Assembly (NCBI RefSeq): GCF_000188695.1
Contig: NW_004754932.1
Location: 1,945,741 to 1,970,740 of the forward strand
Direction of reading: 5' to 3'
DNA from: Salpingoeca rosetta
Lineage: Eukaryota > Opisthokonta > Choanoflagellata > Craspedida > Salpingoecidae
Length of the DNA stretch: 25,000 nucleotides
Shown: positions 9,459 through 21,444 of the stretch, one piece after another
How the letters are laid out: each line of letters opens with the position of its first letter
How positions within the stretch are numbered: position 1 is the stretch's first letter
Notes under the pieces: generated by a model
What the model was told of the DNA's origin: nothing
Database searches by the model: none
What the model saw: only the letters and a program-made list of their open reading frames with translations
Program-made: the position numbers and the translations under genes

Positions 9459-9984
9459 GATTGCTGGTTGTTCCTCTGCTGTGTGCTGTTTGTGTCTGCG
9501 CGTGCGCGTAGGTGTGGGAGTGAGTTCACAGGCTAACTGTGGTTACATGGGTGTTTGCATCGCTCGTATCTGCAACACACACTCACATTCACGCTCACAT
9601 CCACGCATACATCTCCGCATCTCCACACGCTGTTCCCTCCATCATCACAGACCGTGTTGTCTTCTTGTGCTGTGTGTGTGTTGAAGAATAAAAAAAAAAT
9701 CAATTCTGGAGTAAAATATCGTGTCAGACACGAATTTCAACATACGCAATTTTTTTTTTCGAAGCACAACAGCAGCAGCAGCAGCAGAAGGTGTGGTGGC
9801 CTCGTGGTGTTGTGTTTGGTGTTGTGTTTGATGCTTGTGTCCTCCAACCAACCCCATCCATCCGTCTACCGCTCACGCTCACGCACACGCACTCGATCAC
9901 TCACATCACGCACTAATCTTGTCGCTGCCACCACCACCAGGCACTCTATTTCTCCTCCACAACACACACAGAGAGCAAACAACC
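9459..9984. promoter_or_regulatory. bidirectional promoter region, V-ATPase d / CYB5R
   Basis: The 526 bp separate two outward-facing start codons. They hold a short run of CAG (about 9769-9787), two A/T homopolymer runs (about 9688-9698 and 9750-9759), CA/CTCAC repeats (about 9573-9610) and CACGC-rich sequence (about 9870-9910). No TATA box is certain. Confidence 0.5.
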
Positions 9985-11507
9985 ATGCCAAGCATCAACT
10001 GGAGGTGAGCGCATTGGGTGGTTTTGTGTTCAGTGCACCTATCTGCATGTTTAGACGCACTCCACAACACAGGCCGTTGTTTCCCAAATCAGCCTCTTGC
10101 GCGATCACTGACCATCACTCAACACACACACACACTCACGCACACACTTATGCACACACACCCATGCACCCATGCACACACACACTCTCCCTCACACACT
10201 TATGCACACACACACACTCATGCGCACATACACACGCAGGACGGTTGGCTTTGTTGGCACGCTTGCTGCCGGCGCTGGGTGGGCAATCAGCATTCCTGCT
10301 GCAATTGGTGCGCTGATTGCTGGCCTTGGCGGCGCTTTCTTCATGAAGGTCCTCTTCAACCAGCCAGTGGCCTTGGATCCTTCCAAGAAGATCCCCTTCC
10401 CCCTCGAGAGCGTCACGGTGCGTGTGTCTGTGTGTCCGTGTGTCCGTGTGTGTGTCTGTGTCTGTACCTGTGTGTGTGTCTGTGTGTGTGTGTGTGTGTG
10501 TGTGTACGTCTCAGTGTGTGAATGTGAGACGCACGTATACAACCCTGATGTGCCGGCGTGCTTCTTCTGGTCATCTGAACGCGTATAACAACCCCGCCAT
10601 GCCCCCTCATTGCCTTTGTGTCGTTGGATTCACTTCGCACGCGAACTTCCCTCCCCTTCTCTCCCCCGTTTCTTTGACAGGAGCTGACACACGACACAAA
10701 GCTCTTCCGCTTCTCGCTGCAATCCAAGGACCACAAGCTCGGCCTCCCCGTCGGCCAACACATGAACCTTGTTGCCAAGGTATGGCGTAGTCCGATCACA
10801 TACATGATGCCAGCTACAGTCGCAGGCATATACGCAGCATGCACCATCGACAGCAACACAACCTTTGACCTGCAACCCACCACACATGGGACGTCGTCGC
10901 CATGCACACATGATGTCATTCACACACCACACCACACACATACACACATGCACGCACATGCGCAAACACACACACAACACAACACAGCACACAACAACAC
11001 AACACACCACACCACACCACACCACACCACACCACACCACACCACACCACACCACACCACACCACACCACAACACAACACGACGCAACGCCGTTCGCCCT
11101 CCATTCACACCCCCCCCCCCCAAATCTTCCCCCTCTCTCCACCTCTCTGCTCGCTGGCGCCAGGTTGACGGGCGGACGGTGATCCGCGCGTACACGCCCG
11201 TGTCCTCTGACGACGACCTGGGCTACTTTGACCTCGTGGTGAAGGTGTACCGCAAGAACGTGCACCCCAAGTTCCCAGAGGGCGGCAAGATGTCGCAGTA
11301 CCTGGAGACGTTGAAGATTGGCGACACCATTGACGTGCGCGGCCCTGCTGGCCACATCACCTACCTCGGCAACGGCCACTTTGAGTTTGCCGACAAGTCG
11401 AAGAAGCTTCCGCCCCGCCGCCGCCACGTGAAGAAGATTGGCATGATGGCCGGCGGCACAGGCATCACCCCCATGCTCCAGGTATGTGGTGTGGTGTGGT
11501 GTGGTGT

Positions 11508-11542
<35 letters not shown>

Positions 11543-11717
11543 GCGCTCTGTTGTATCTGCGTTGGTTCTTTGTTGTTGCTGTTGCTCTGTCTGGTGTTAG
11601 TTCCTTACCGCTTCCCCCTTGCATCCAATGGCCCCTTCACCCCGTCCCTCACATCCCCAACTACCACACTATCACCACCAATCACGCACAACTCCGCATA
11701 ACTACACACACACACAC

Positions 11718-11808
<91 letters not shown>

Positions 11809-12751
11809 ACACTCCCGCGCCCACAGATTATCCAAGATGTGCTGAAGCACCCGAACGACAAGACGGAGATCCACCTCATCTTCGCCAACCAGACGGAGCA
11901 GGACATTCTCGTGCACGACCAGCTCGAGAAGTGCGCCAAGGACCCACGTGTGCACATCTGGTACACACTCGATCGCCCGCCACAGGGGTGGAAGTACAGT
12001 GAGGGATTCATCGACGAGGAGATGATCCGTAAGCACCTCCCCGGCCCCGCAAACGACACGCAGGTCTGTTGTATGTATGTATGTATGTATGTATGTATGT
12101 ATGTATGTATGTATGTATGTATGTATGTATGTATGTATGTATGTATGTATGTATGTATGTATGTGAGTGTGTGTATGCATGTATGTATGTGTGTGTGTAT
12201 GTGAGTGTGTGTATGTATGTATGTGTGTGTATGTGAGTGTGTGTATGTGTATGTCTGTTTGTGTGCGCCTGTTTCTCCGCAATTCTGTGGTGTATGAGCC
12301 TGTCAACAGCATCAATTTACCGCCGTTGCATTCATCTCACTCCTCCCTTGTCCCCCATCCCCCATCCTCCCGTCTCCCAATCACGATCACCTGCTGTCCA
12401 CGCCAGATTCTCATGTGTGGACCCCCGCCCATGATCAAGTTCGCCTGCATGCCAAACCTCGAGAAGGTGTGCCCTTTCACTTGCCCACAGACACGTGTGC
12501 GCTAGTATGTGCACAGACAGAAGGAGGGGGGCGGGCGAGACAGACAGACAGATGGACAGACAGGCAGAGACAGAGACAGAGACAAAGACAGAGAGCTACA
12601 CCCAGCCACTCACCCACTCACTCACTCACTCACTCACTCACTCACTCACTCACTCACTCACTCACTCACTCACTCACTCACTCACACCTCGTACACTGAC
12701 GACTTGCTCAAACAGATTGGCTTCACCCCAGACCAGATTGCAACATTCTAA
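9985..12751 (+). CDS. CYB5R: NADH-cytochrome b5 reductase
   Basis: Seven exons, 9985..10004, 10240..10417, 10681..10779, 11164..11481, 11827..12063, 12407..12466 and 12716..12751, give 315 residues, all in phase. The enzyme passes electrons from NADH through FAD to cytochrome b5 for lipid desaturation, sterol synthesis and haem-protein reduction. A hydrophobic membrane anchor lies at residues about 8-48 (VGFVGTLAAGAGWAISIP onward), so the catalytic domain faces the cytosol from a membrane. The FAD-binding motif RAYTPVSSDDD and then GGKMSQYLE follow. The NADH-binding part has GMMAGGTGITPMLQ, FANQTEQDIL, WYTLDRPPQGW, EEMIRKHLP and CGPPPM. The last coding exon is only 12 codons (IGFTPDQIATF) and follows a long CACT repeat; its ending differs from the human FVF tail and is the least certain part. 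Confidence 0.95.
10005..10239 (+). repeat. CYB5R intron 1 with CA tract running to the acceptor
   Basis: CA-rich sequence interrupted by CTC/ATG (about 10120-10236) runs directly into the acceptor cacacgcag at 10239. The donor side is only mildly G/T-rich (attgggtggttttgtg). Confidence 0.8.
10920..11075 (+). repeat. CA and CCACA-type repeat in CYB5R intron 3
   Basis: CA repeats are followed by a pentanucleotide ACACC array (about 11003-11070). A C-rich polypyrimidine tract lies between the array and the acceptor at 11163. Confidence 0.9.
11482..11826 (+). repeat. CYB5R intron 4 with GTGTG tract at donor and long CA tract at acceptor
   Basis: The donor gtatgt at 11482 runs into TGTGG and TG repeats (to about 11538). 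A near-perfect CA tract (about 11702-11812) ends about 14 bp before the acceptor at 11826. The last bases (tcccgcgcccacag) form only a very short pyrimidine stretch. Confidence 0.9.
12069..12161 (+). repeat. (GTAT)n microsatellite in CYB5R intron 5
   Basis: The repeat starts within about 8 bp of the donor at 12064 and continues as TG/GTAT to about 12260. The acceptor at 12406 has a C/T-rich tract upstream. Confidence 0.95.
12538..12685 (+). repeat. GACA and (CACT)n microsatellites in CYB5R intron 6
   Basis: A GACA/GAGACA stretch (about 12538-12594) is followed by a CACT tetranucleotide repeat (about 12604-12685). The last, very short coding exon begins 31 bp after the repeat. Confidence 0.95.
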
Positions 12752-13588
12752 GCCGCGCCAGCACCAACCGCGCCCCGGCCACGCCTCACTGTCACCGCAA
12801 TCACCACTTGCACGATGTGTATTTTCCCTCTTCCTCCCTCTCTCTCTCTTCTCTCGTTTTGACTCCACGGATGCATGCGTGACTGATTGTCGTGCTCTGC
12901 ACTGGTATCACAACCCACTTGCGCATGCATGCGTTTCCTCTCACGCTGTGTGCCGCTTGCCCTGCTTGCTTGCTTGCTCGCTCGCTGACTTTGCGCATCT
13001 TACTCACTCACTCGCTCACTTGCTTGCTTACACACTCACTCACACACACACTCTCTCGCCCCTTCGCTGTGTCGTTGTCTCTCTTCCTCTGCCCGTGCGT
13101 GCCATGACTACTGTAGTAAATCCATTCACGTGTGAAGATGCCGTTCATCGCTTATTGGTGAAGAGAATGGCGGGTCTGCACGCCCAACGTGTGCAGCATT
13201 GAGCGTGGGCTTTAAGGTTGTGGGTGTTGTGGCTGTGGTTGTGCTGGTGGTTGTGGTTGCGGTTGTGCTGGTTTTGCTGGTGGTTTGGTGTTGCGTCGTG
13301 AAAGTGACACGAAAACAACAATACCGGAGCAACAAGGGCTTGAGAAAACATCAAGTCTCTCGCAAGAGACGAAGGGAATAACATGACAGAAAAGCAATGC
13401 CATTCAACTGGCGCGCACAAGTCAATTGAACGAGCGCGGGCGGTAACAGCACCCCTCACAGGAGTAACCTCTTGTGTGAAGACAACACTCAATTCCAAGA
13501 CAAAGCAAGTAAGACGCTGTTAGCCCTCCACAGCTCCTGTTGGTTGTGGTGGCGGAGATGGTGGTGCGAGGTGCGAAGTGTGGTGTCG
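12752..13588. other. convergent 3' flanks of CYB5R and L2HGDH
   Basis: No gene is recognised. There are CTTG/CTCACT repeats (about 12963-13050) and a G/T-rich tract of GTTGTGG type (about 13210-13300) that reads CAA-like on the L2HGDH sense strand. Short open frames here have no recognisable motifs. Confidence 0.6.
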
Positions 13589-15742
<2,154 letters not shown>

Positions 15743-15934
15743 CCTTGCTCGTTCGCTGACTGTGCGTATTTGTGTTTCTTTTGTCAACGACTGCTGTCCT
15801 TCTCTGCTGCTTCTTCTTCCCTTTCTGCCTTTCGCAACATCCTTTTTCTCGGCAAGCTCGCTCGCTGTGTTTTCCCCTCCACCACACCCCTGTCCTGATC
15901 GCAGAGACGCACGACATCACGAGCCACCACCGCC
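15743..15934. promoter_or_regulatory. bidirectional promoter, L2HGDH / APRT
   Basis: Only 192 bp separate the two start codons, so the promoters and 5' leaders overlap or abut. The plus strand is strongly pyrimidine-rich over about 15793-15895 (CTTCTTCTTCCC-type). No TATA box is seen. Confidence 0.65.
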
Positions 15935-16569
15935 ATGTCTGACGAGCAGAAGCAGCAGCAAAAGGGGCAGGACAAGGCCCAGCACGACCCATACCAGGAC
16001 GATGAGGGCATCAAGTATGTGCGCAACCTGATCCAGCCTCACGCCAACTTTCCCTCGGAAGGCATCCTTTTCCATGACAGTGAGTGGTGATTGTCTGCCT
16101 GCGTGTGTATGTGTGTGCGTGTGTATGTGTGTATGTGTGTGTGTGTGTGCGTGTGATATGCGCGTGCGTGTGTATGTGTGTATGTGTGTGTGTGTGTACG
16201 TGTGATATGCGCGTGCGTGCGTGTAAGTGTACATCCTGCACCTGTGTACGCATTTGTGTGTACATCTGCATCCTGCACCTGTGCACCCGTACATCTGTGT
16301 CCTTGTGTCCTTGCGCCCTCGTGTGGCTCTGCCCTGCACTCACTGGTTGTGTGCACGTGGTTGTATCGTGGTCAAGTCTTCCCTGCGCTGCGCGATCCTG
16401 TGGCGTTGGAGATCATCTTGAACCGTATGGCCGCTGTCGTCACGAAGCGATCTGCGGTGATCGACTATGTTGTTGGCTTGGATGCGCGCGGCTTTCTATT
16501 TGCCCCAAGCATCGCTTCCCGCCTCCACTGCGGCTTCATCCCCATCCGCAAGAAGGGCAAGGTGTGTTC

Positions 16570-16630
<61 letters not shown>

Positions 16631-17568
16631 TGTGTACGTCTGTGTACGTCTGTGTACGTGTGTGTACGCACGTGTGTCTGTGTGTGCGCACGTGTGTCTG
16701 TGTGCCTGCCTACCTGGCTGCGTGCGTGTGTCGCCGTGTCTTTGGCGTGCTTGGATGCACCGATCAGTGCCTATGTGCGTTTGTGGGTTGCACCCGCTCT
16801 CATTAACACTCCTCCCTTCTACCTTTTGTTTTGTTTTCTCGCCAATCCACCAACGCAGCTGCCTGGCAAGTGTCACACCCTCGAATCCACCAAGGAGTAC
16901 GGTGCTGACATCCTCGAAGTCCAGGTGTGCACCTCCGTCTCGTACTCGCAGTGGAAGCTTGCGTCAATTGCACCCCGCATGGTGTGGTGTGCACGCTTCC
17001 TGCCACGTCATTCCCCCTGCCCCAATCTCTCGTTTCCCCACCCCTCCCCTCTTAACCTCACGCACGTTCTCTTGAATGTCTTGCTGTGGCCCGCTCCACA
17101 CGCCGTTTGCAGAAGGCTGGCCTCGAGCCTGGCGCGCGTGTTGTCGTTGTCGATGATCTCATTGCCACGGGCGGCACCCTTCAGACATCCGTCTCCCTGC
17201 TCAAGGCGGTATGATCCTTTGTGTGTGTGTGTGTGTGTCTGTGTGTGTCTGTGTCTGTCTGTGTCTGTCTGTGTGTGTCTGTGTGTCTGTGTCTGTGTGA
17301 ATGAACATGTGCCTGTGCCTGTGTGTCTCTGTGTCTGTGCTCCTTTTCTTACACATATCTTGCTGTTTGTGTCTGCGCTCTCCCACTTCAACTTTATTCT
17401 GTTGACCTCATTGTAACTCCCCCCCCCACCGAAATCTTTGCTGCTGTTGCGTAGGCTGGTGCCGAGGTTGTGGTGTGTGTGTGCCTTGTTGGCCTGCCCT
17501 CCCTTGGCGGCATCGCAAAGGCTGGCGCACCCGTGGAAGCCCTTATTGACCTCGAGGCCGGCTGCTAA
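15935..17568 (+). CDS. APRT: adenine phosphoribosyltransferase
   Basis: Five exons, 15935..16079, 16377..16561, 16859..16924, 17113..17208 and 17455..17568, give 201 residues (human 180). APRT makes AMP from adenine and PRPP in cytosolic purine salvage. [10 protein letters not shown] at the end of exon 1 continues as [14 protein letters not shown] in exon 2, matching the human FPTPGVVFRDISPVLKDP and confirming the phase-1 junction. Next come [17 protein letters not shown] and [20 protein letters not shown], the region that holds the hood loop and active site. The PRPP-binding signature [13 protein letters not shown] is in exon 4. The C-terminal strand [12 protein letters not shown] ends the domain. 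A charged Gln/Lys-rich extension of about 20 residues precedes the family's normal start. Introns 1, 2 and 4 begin in or next to TG repeats; intron 3 does not. Confidence 0.96.
16562..16690 (+). repeat. (TG)n microsatellite at the donor of APRT intron 2
   Basis: TG repeats start within the donor sequence gtgtgt and run about 60 bp, then continue as TGTACG/TCTG variants. The acceptor at 16858 has a T-rich polypyrimidine tract. Confidence 0.9.
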
Positions 17569-17720
17569 ACATCACGGCCAGCCTGCCTGACGCTCGCCAC
17601 ACGCAGGCAGGCAGGCACAGGACTAGCTTTGTTGCGTTGTTGTTTTCACATGGAATGAGGGGCATCAAGTGGATACGGGAGGCGAGGCTGGTTTGCATGA
17701 GGGAGGGAGGAGAGGAAGAA

Positions 17721-17801
17721 GCACAAGCACAAGCCACAGCACAAGCACAAGCCATAGCACAAGCACAAGCCACAGCACCAAGCACAAGTCAGAAGCACAA
17801 G
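17721..17801 (+). repeat. minisatellite, unit of about 18 bp (CACAAGCACAAGCCACAG)
   Basis: Roughly four to five diverged copies are seen, the later ones with small changes (CATAG, CACCAAG, GTCAGAAG). It lies in the APRT 3' flank. Confidence 0.9.
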
Positions 17802-18160
17802 TGTTCGCGCACCGTATGGGACGGGCCCAAGCACTCCCACCAACAATTAAAAAAATTCGTCAGCCACGTGATTGTACATTTCGCTTGTTTCTTGCGGCAA
17901 CGTCAACGTTTTGGGCGCGTGTGGCGCTGCCGCCTTCTTTCCTTCGTTTCTGTTCTCTCTCTCGCGCGCGCACGCGTGCTGCCATTTCTTTTGTCGACAG
18001 AACTCACAACCACACAGTCAAGCGTCGCGCCCACGCGTGTCTGCTCGTTCGTTCGTTAGCTTACCCCCCAATATAACCCTCAACTCCTCCGCACCAAAAC
18101 CCCACTTCAGCACCATTGTGCTCTTCTGCTAGCTCATCCCATCTTCTTCGCGGAGGGACC

Positions 18161-18205
18161 ATAAAAACAAAAAAACAAGCAAGGAACCCAAAGGAACAAA
18201 CACAC
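18161..18205 (+). promoter_or_regulatory. A-rich tract in the PABP 5' leader, possible autoregulatory site
   Basis: An A-rich, T-poor stretch (ataaaaacaaaaaaacaag onward) lies about 40-85 bp before ATG 18246. Animal PABPC1 mRNAs carry an A-rich leader that PABP itself binds to limit its own translation. The same role here is inferred from composition and position. Confidence 0.5.
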
Positions 18206-18245
18206 GTTGTCCGTTTCATATCACCAGCAAGAAACACCAAGCATC

Positions 18246-20493
18246 ATGGCCAGCCAGACCGAAGCCGCCGCTGCTCAGCAGCAGCCCGCCCAGGCTCAAG
18301 CCCAGGCAACCCAGCAGCAACCCGCCCAGGCTCAAGCCCAGCCGCAGTTTGTCGCAGCTCAGCAGCAGGGCGAGGGTGCCGTTGGCGCCACGACCGGTCC
18401 CGCGCCCATGCAGCAGCAGCCTCAGCAGGCGTTCCCTGGCGCCCCTGGCGTCGCCGGCCCCGTCCCCGCCAACCCGCAGGGCGCAGCCGCGTCCCTGTAC
18501 GTCGGCGACCTCTCGCCCCAGGTGAACGAGACGGAGCTGTTCAACCTCTTCTCCTCCATTGGCAGCGTCATGTCCGTGCGCGTGTGCCGCGACCAGATCA
18601 CCCGCAGCTCCCTCGGCTACGGCTACGTCAACTTCAACAAGGCCGAGGACGCCGAGGCCGCCATGGGCCAGCTCAACTTCCACGACCTGCACGGCCGCCA
18701 CATCCGCATCATGAAGGTCGAGCGCGACCCCAAGAAGCGCCGCTCCGGCGTCGGCAACATCTTCATCAGCGGCCTGCCCGCGGACACCACCAGCGTCCAC
18801 CTGCGCGACACCTTTGAGCAGTTTGGCAAGATCCTCTCCTGCAAGGCCGTCCTGGACCACAGCGGCCGCTGCCGCGGCTTTGGCTTTGTGCACTTTGAGG
18901 ACCCCAAGGTCGCCGAGCGCGCCATTGCCGAGGCCAACGGCAAGGACGCCGGCGGCGACCGCAAGCTGCGCGTCGCCCCCTTCAAGCCCCGCAAGCAGCG
19001 CGAGCAGGAGCAGGAGGAGCGCACCAAGAACTTCACCAACGTCTACGTCAAGTCCCTGCGCCGCGGCGCCGACGAGGAGGAGCTGGGCAAGCTCTTTGAG
19101 CCCTACGGCGACATCACCTCCAAGGCCCTGCGCACCTACAAGCTCAAGGACACGGAGCGCCCCTACGGCTTTGTCAACTTTGCCGACACCGAGGCCGCCC
19201 AGAAGTGCGTCGAGGAGGGCGAGATGCACCAGCGCGACATCTTCTACGTCGACGGCATGGCCTTTGAGGAGGGCAAGAAGGTCGAGGACTTTGTCAAGAC
19301 GGTTGAGGAGTGCGCCGGCAGCGAGGTCGAGCGCCACCACCTGCAGGTCGCCGACGGCAAGCTCTCTGGCTTTATCCTCTTCAAGGAGCACGGCGAGGAG
19401 ACGGTCGACAAGGCCATGACGGGCCTTCCTGAGAAGATGGAGGCTGCAACCGACCACATCTCCAAGGCCAAGCTGTACGTGCAGCGCGCCCAGAAGAAAC
19501 AGGAGCGCATCCGCCGCCTTCGCCGCAGGCTGCAGGAGCGCCGTCGCGAGCTCCGCCAGCGCGGTGGCAACCTCTACGTCAAGAACTTCAACGAGAACGT
19601 GACGGAGGAGGACCTGCGCAAGTTCTTTGAGGAGTGCGGCCACGTCATGAGCGTCAAGGTGATGCGCGACAAGGAGGGTGTCTCGCGCTGCTTTGGCTTT
19701 GTCACCTTTGCCACGCGCGAGGAGGCCGAGTCTGCCATTGCCAAGAAGAACCGCCAGCCACTGCAGGACCGCCCCATCTACGTTGCATTCCACCTCACGC
19801 GCCAGGAAGCAGCAGCAGCACCCACAGCACCCACAGCAGGGCATGTACATGTACCCGCAGTACCCCGGCATGCCCATGGGCGCGTTTGGCCCCGGCTACT
19901 ACAACCCGCAGATGATGATGGTCAACCCGCAGATGCCGCGCGCCATGAACTTCCCCGCACAGGCCGGCAACCGCGGCGGCCCTGTCGGCGGGCCAAACCG
20001 CTACATGCAGCAGCAGAACAGGCCCATGCCGCCCCAGGCGCAGCAGCAGATGGCGCGCAACCCACAGCAGTTCCGCCAGCAGTTTGCCGGGCAGCAGCAG
20101 ATGCCGCCACAGCAGCAGATGCAGCAGATGCAACAAGAGGCGCCCCAGGGCCAGCAGCAGCAGATGCAGCTGCCACAGGATGTGACGTCGCAGCTTGCGC
20201 ACATGGATGAGGAGCAGCGCCGCCGGTACCTCGGCGATATGCTGTACCACCGCGTCGCAAACATTGACAAGGAGCGCGCCCCCAAGATCACGGGCATGCT
20301 GCTTGCGTACGACGCCGGCCACCTGATGAACCTGCTGGCCAGCGACGCAGCCCTTCGCGAGCAGGTCATGCTTGCCCAGAACATCCTCGCCGGCAACGCC
20401 GCGGCGCCCGCCAACCAGCAGCAGCAGGGCAACCAGCAGCAGCAGCAGCCCGCACAGCAGGCCAACCAGCAGGCCGCGCAGGCCGCACAGTAA
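18246..20493 (+). CDS. PABPC1: cytoplasmic poly(A)-binding protein, apparent one-base frame shift
   Basis: PABP binds mRNA poly(A) tails and recruits translation and decay factors. The reading frame from ATG 18246 covers a Gln/Ala/Pro-rich extension (residues 1-82), RRM1 (83-158, SLYVGDLSPQ), RRM2 (171-246, NIFISGLPAD, then GFGFVHFED), RRM3 (264-336, NVYVKSL, then PYGFVNFAD), an extra RRM-like stretch (about 331-415, RNP1-like SGFILFKEH), the usual RAQKKQER linker and RRM4 (442-515, NLYVKNFNEN, then CFGFVTFAT). Near 19785-19825 the coding sense moves to the +1 frame. That frame then carries the Met/Pro/Gln/Tyr-rich linker and the C-terminal MLLE domain (about 20200-20390, KITGMLLAYDAGHLMNLL), ending TAA 20493. 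If one base were extra, the protein would have 748 residues. No intron of normal size resolves it; an assembly error, an indel or a real frame shift are the options. The gene is otherwise intronless, with strongly GC-ending codons. Confidence 0.93.
18278..18343 (+). repeat. 33-bp tandem duplication in the PABP N-terminal extension
   Basis: Two near-identical units each encode QQQPAQAQAQ plus one residue (Ala or Pro). They differ mainly at third codon positions and at the end of the unit. Confidence 0.85.
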
Positions 20494-20811
20494 CCGCTTG
20501 GCGTCTTGAGCGCGTGCGTTCAGCTTGTGTTGCGTTTGCGATGTTGATGATGATGACGTTTGGCTCTCACTGTTGCTTTTCTTTCTTGCGCGCTGATGAT
20601 TTGTTTCTTGTTTCTTTTCTTATCTCTTCTTCGTTGATTTCTTCTCGGGTTCCACCTACGCTTGGGGGGAAACGAAAATCTGGTTGACAAAAGCCCCACA
20701 TAAACACGCATCCACCAAACCCCTCGAATAATGTGTGTGTGTGTGTGTGATGAAAGCGGGGATTTTGAGTTCGTTTAGTGAGTTTCGTTCGACAAGCTAC
20801 GCTGCGTGAGC
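20494..20811. other. convergent 3' flanks of PABP and DDX11
   Basis: A T/C-rich stretch follows the PABP stop (about 20570-20645), likely 3' UTR, and a short TG run lies at 20731-20749. No AATAAA was seen by eye and no gene. Confidence 0.6.
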
Positions 20812-21390
20812 TCATTTACGTTTCCGAAAGAATGTGGAGAGGTGGCGCACAACACCGCCCATCTTGTCGACGGTGGTGTGGTACGGCTGCATCCACTCGG
20901 GCAGCTGCGACGCAATCCGGGGTCGCGCATATCGGTCGTCCACAAGCAGAATTGCTGAGAAAGAGGTTGAACGAATGTAAGCGTGCGTGTGTGTGTGTGT
21001 GTGTGTGAGTATACACATGCGTGTGAGTATACATGTGCATGTGTGAGTATACATGTGCGTGCGTGCGTGTGTGTGTGCTTAGATGAACTACGATGACAAC
21101 CATTAAATGCAATCAAAGACACCGCACAGACACAGAGCAGCCGCGAATACCAGCATAGTCGTTGCGGTGGCGAATAGCTCGGCCAATCGACTGGTTCACA
21201 GCCTTCATGCACAGGTTCTCATAGTACGCCTGGCATCACAGACGGTGACGGGATGAGAAAACGGACAGTAGACGACACCAGCAACAAACAAACGCACAAG
21301 GCATGTGACGCACAGAGAGGGCACGCAAGACTCCTCACACACACACAACACAACACACACACACAGACACACACGCACACGCACACACAC

Positions 21391-21444
<54 letters not shown>

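Larger units (their letters stand above)
17569..18245 (+). promoter_or_regulatory. intergenic region and PABP promoter/5' leader
   Basis: This 677 bp region starts with the APRT 3' flank; ATTAAA at 17846-17851 is a possible poly(A) signal. It includes a minisatellite (17721-17801) and a TATA-like aatataac at about 18070-18077. An A-rich leader lies just before the PABP start. Short, roughly pyrimidine-rich stretches (18118-18150) could hold the transcription start. Assignments are by position and composition only. Confidence 0.45.

Noticed and set aside
15743..15787. Extension of L2HGDH upstream of ATG 15742
   Set aside because: The frame is open but begins with a TTG, and no ATG is present there; the ATG at 15742 gives a plausible targeting sequence.
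19771..19798. 28-bp intron from gttgca to ggaag as the cause of the PABP frame change
   Set aside because: The length restores the frame, but it is far shorter than any intron here and would remove the last strand of RRM4.
18216..19877. 553-codon open frame antisense to PABP
   Set aside because: It is a by-product of GC-ending codons in PABP: Leu/Ala/Val-rich composition and no domain, while the opposite strand encodes complete RRMs.
19816..20210. Continuation of the first PABP frame past RRM4 as an alternative C-terminus
   Set aside because: It is Ala/Arg/Pro/His-rich with no known domain, whereas the overlapping frame carries the linker and MLLE domain typical of PABP.
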